42,214 nt of DNA, taken from assembly GCA_002482775.1 (NCBI GenBank), contig DLGQ01000012.1, forward strand, positions 27,211 through 69,424, read 5' to 3'. Every line of letters begins with the position of its first letter. Position 1 is the stretch's first letter. Shown piece by piece: positions 42,070-42,214 of the stretch. This DNA is from Flavobacteriales bacterium UBA7690. GTDB taxonomy: Bacteria > Bacteroidota > Bacteroidia > Flavobacteriales_F > PHOS-HE28. The translations under genes and the position numbers were made by a program. The notes below the pieces were generated by a model. The model worked only from the letters and a program-made list of their open reading frames with translations, searched no databases and was not told the DNA's origin.

Positions 42070-42214
42070 ACGGATAGAACGGCTGGAACACGTCGACCGT
42101 ATATCGTCAGTTACCAATTTGGCTGATCGGGGAGTCCGCTATCCTTACAAATAGCTCAACCACCACTTATCCCGGTGCGCTGCGCGATACGCCGCATACC
42201 AACGGCACGGGAAG

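Noticed and set aside
41908..42126. 72-residue plus-strand frame at the right end
   Set aside because: It is antisense to the 40-residue lipoprotein and has no signal peptide or domain.

Overview
The window comes from a Bacteroidota chromosome, most likely a GC-rich member of the Flavobacteriales or a close relative. Four things point there. Many secreted proteins end in type IX secretion (T9SS) sorting domains, both the short type A form and the gliding-motility-associated type B form ending near HVTLVR. Start codons lack Shine-Dalgarno sequences. Many are instead preceded within a few bases by TAnnTTTG-like elements, usually TACTTTCG or TAGTTTTG, the Bacteroidota -7 promoter element. There is also a Y_Y_Y-propeller histidine kinase paired with a NarL-type regulator, a common Bacteroidota arrangement. 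I see no rRNA, tRNA, CRISPR array, prophage or complete insertion sequence. GC-rich coding creates very long antisense shadow frames, which are not listed.

Layout. 1-3030: two secreted proteins on the minus strand, the first cut by the window edge. 3183-7057: a two-component system (propeller kinase and LuxR-type regulator). 7061-9225: a VanZ-like membrane protein, a 42-residue basic protein, a terminator, a secreted jelly-roll-like protein, a 161-bp palindromic MITE-like element and a coiled-coil protein. 9325-12997: a flavin-dependent oxidoreductase and two T9SS cargo proteins. 13040-16046: hisS and hutH, separated by a REP-like palindrome that lies inside the longest hutH frame. 16049-19231: a T9SS cargo protein, a TerC-family membrane protein with an alpha/beta hydrolase directly behind it, and a TonB-family protein. 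19451-25531: one 2026-residue PKD-repeat adhesin-like protein with a type B sorting domain. 25554-27867: a GlcD-type FAD oxidase convergent with a MerR/cobalamin-binding regulator resembling CarH. 28017-33364: a triple-repeat DUF4397 protein and a CotH-kinase/lamin-tail protein, both T9SS cargo. 33598-40398: housekeeping-type minus-strand genes (S9 peptidase, GT39-like glycosyltransferase, GNAT, a membrane protein, M42 aminopeptidase, nitrilase-family amidase). 40538-42069: three small lipoproteins, one of only 40 residues.

Functionally the region is mostly envelope and extracellular biology. At least seven proteins carry recognisable T9SS C-terminal sorting domains, and lipoproteins, a TonB protein and an exported peptidase add to this, but no T9SS machinery gene is present here. 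I found no clearly new multi-gene system. The items most worth a second look are the MITE-like foldback element, the CarH-like regulator that keeps the W-x9-EH motif but has Gln where CarH has its photolysis-linked His, an A/T-richer insertion in HisRS, the palindrome in the hutH 5' end, and the promoter elements placed almost on top of start codons.
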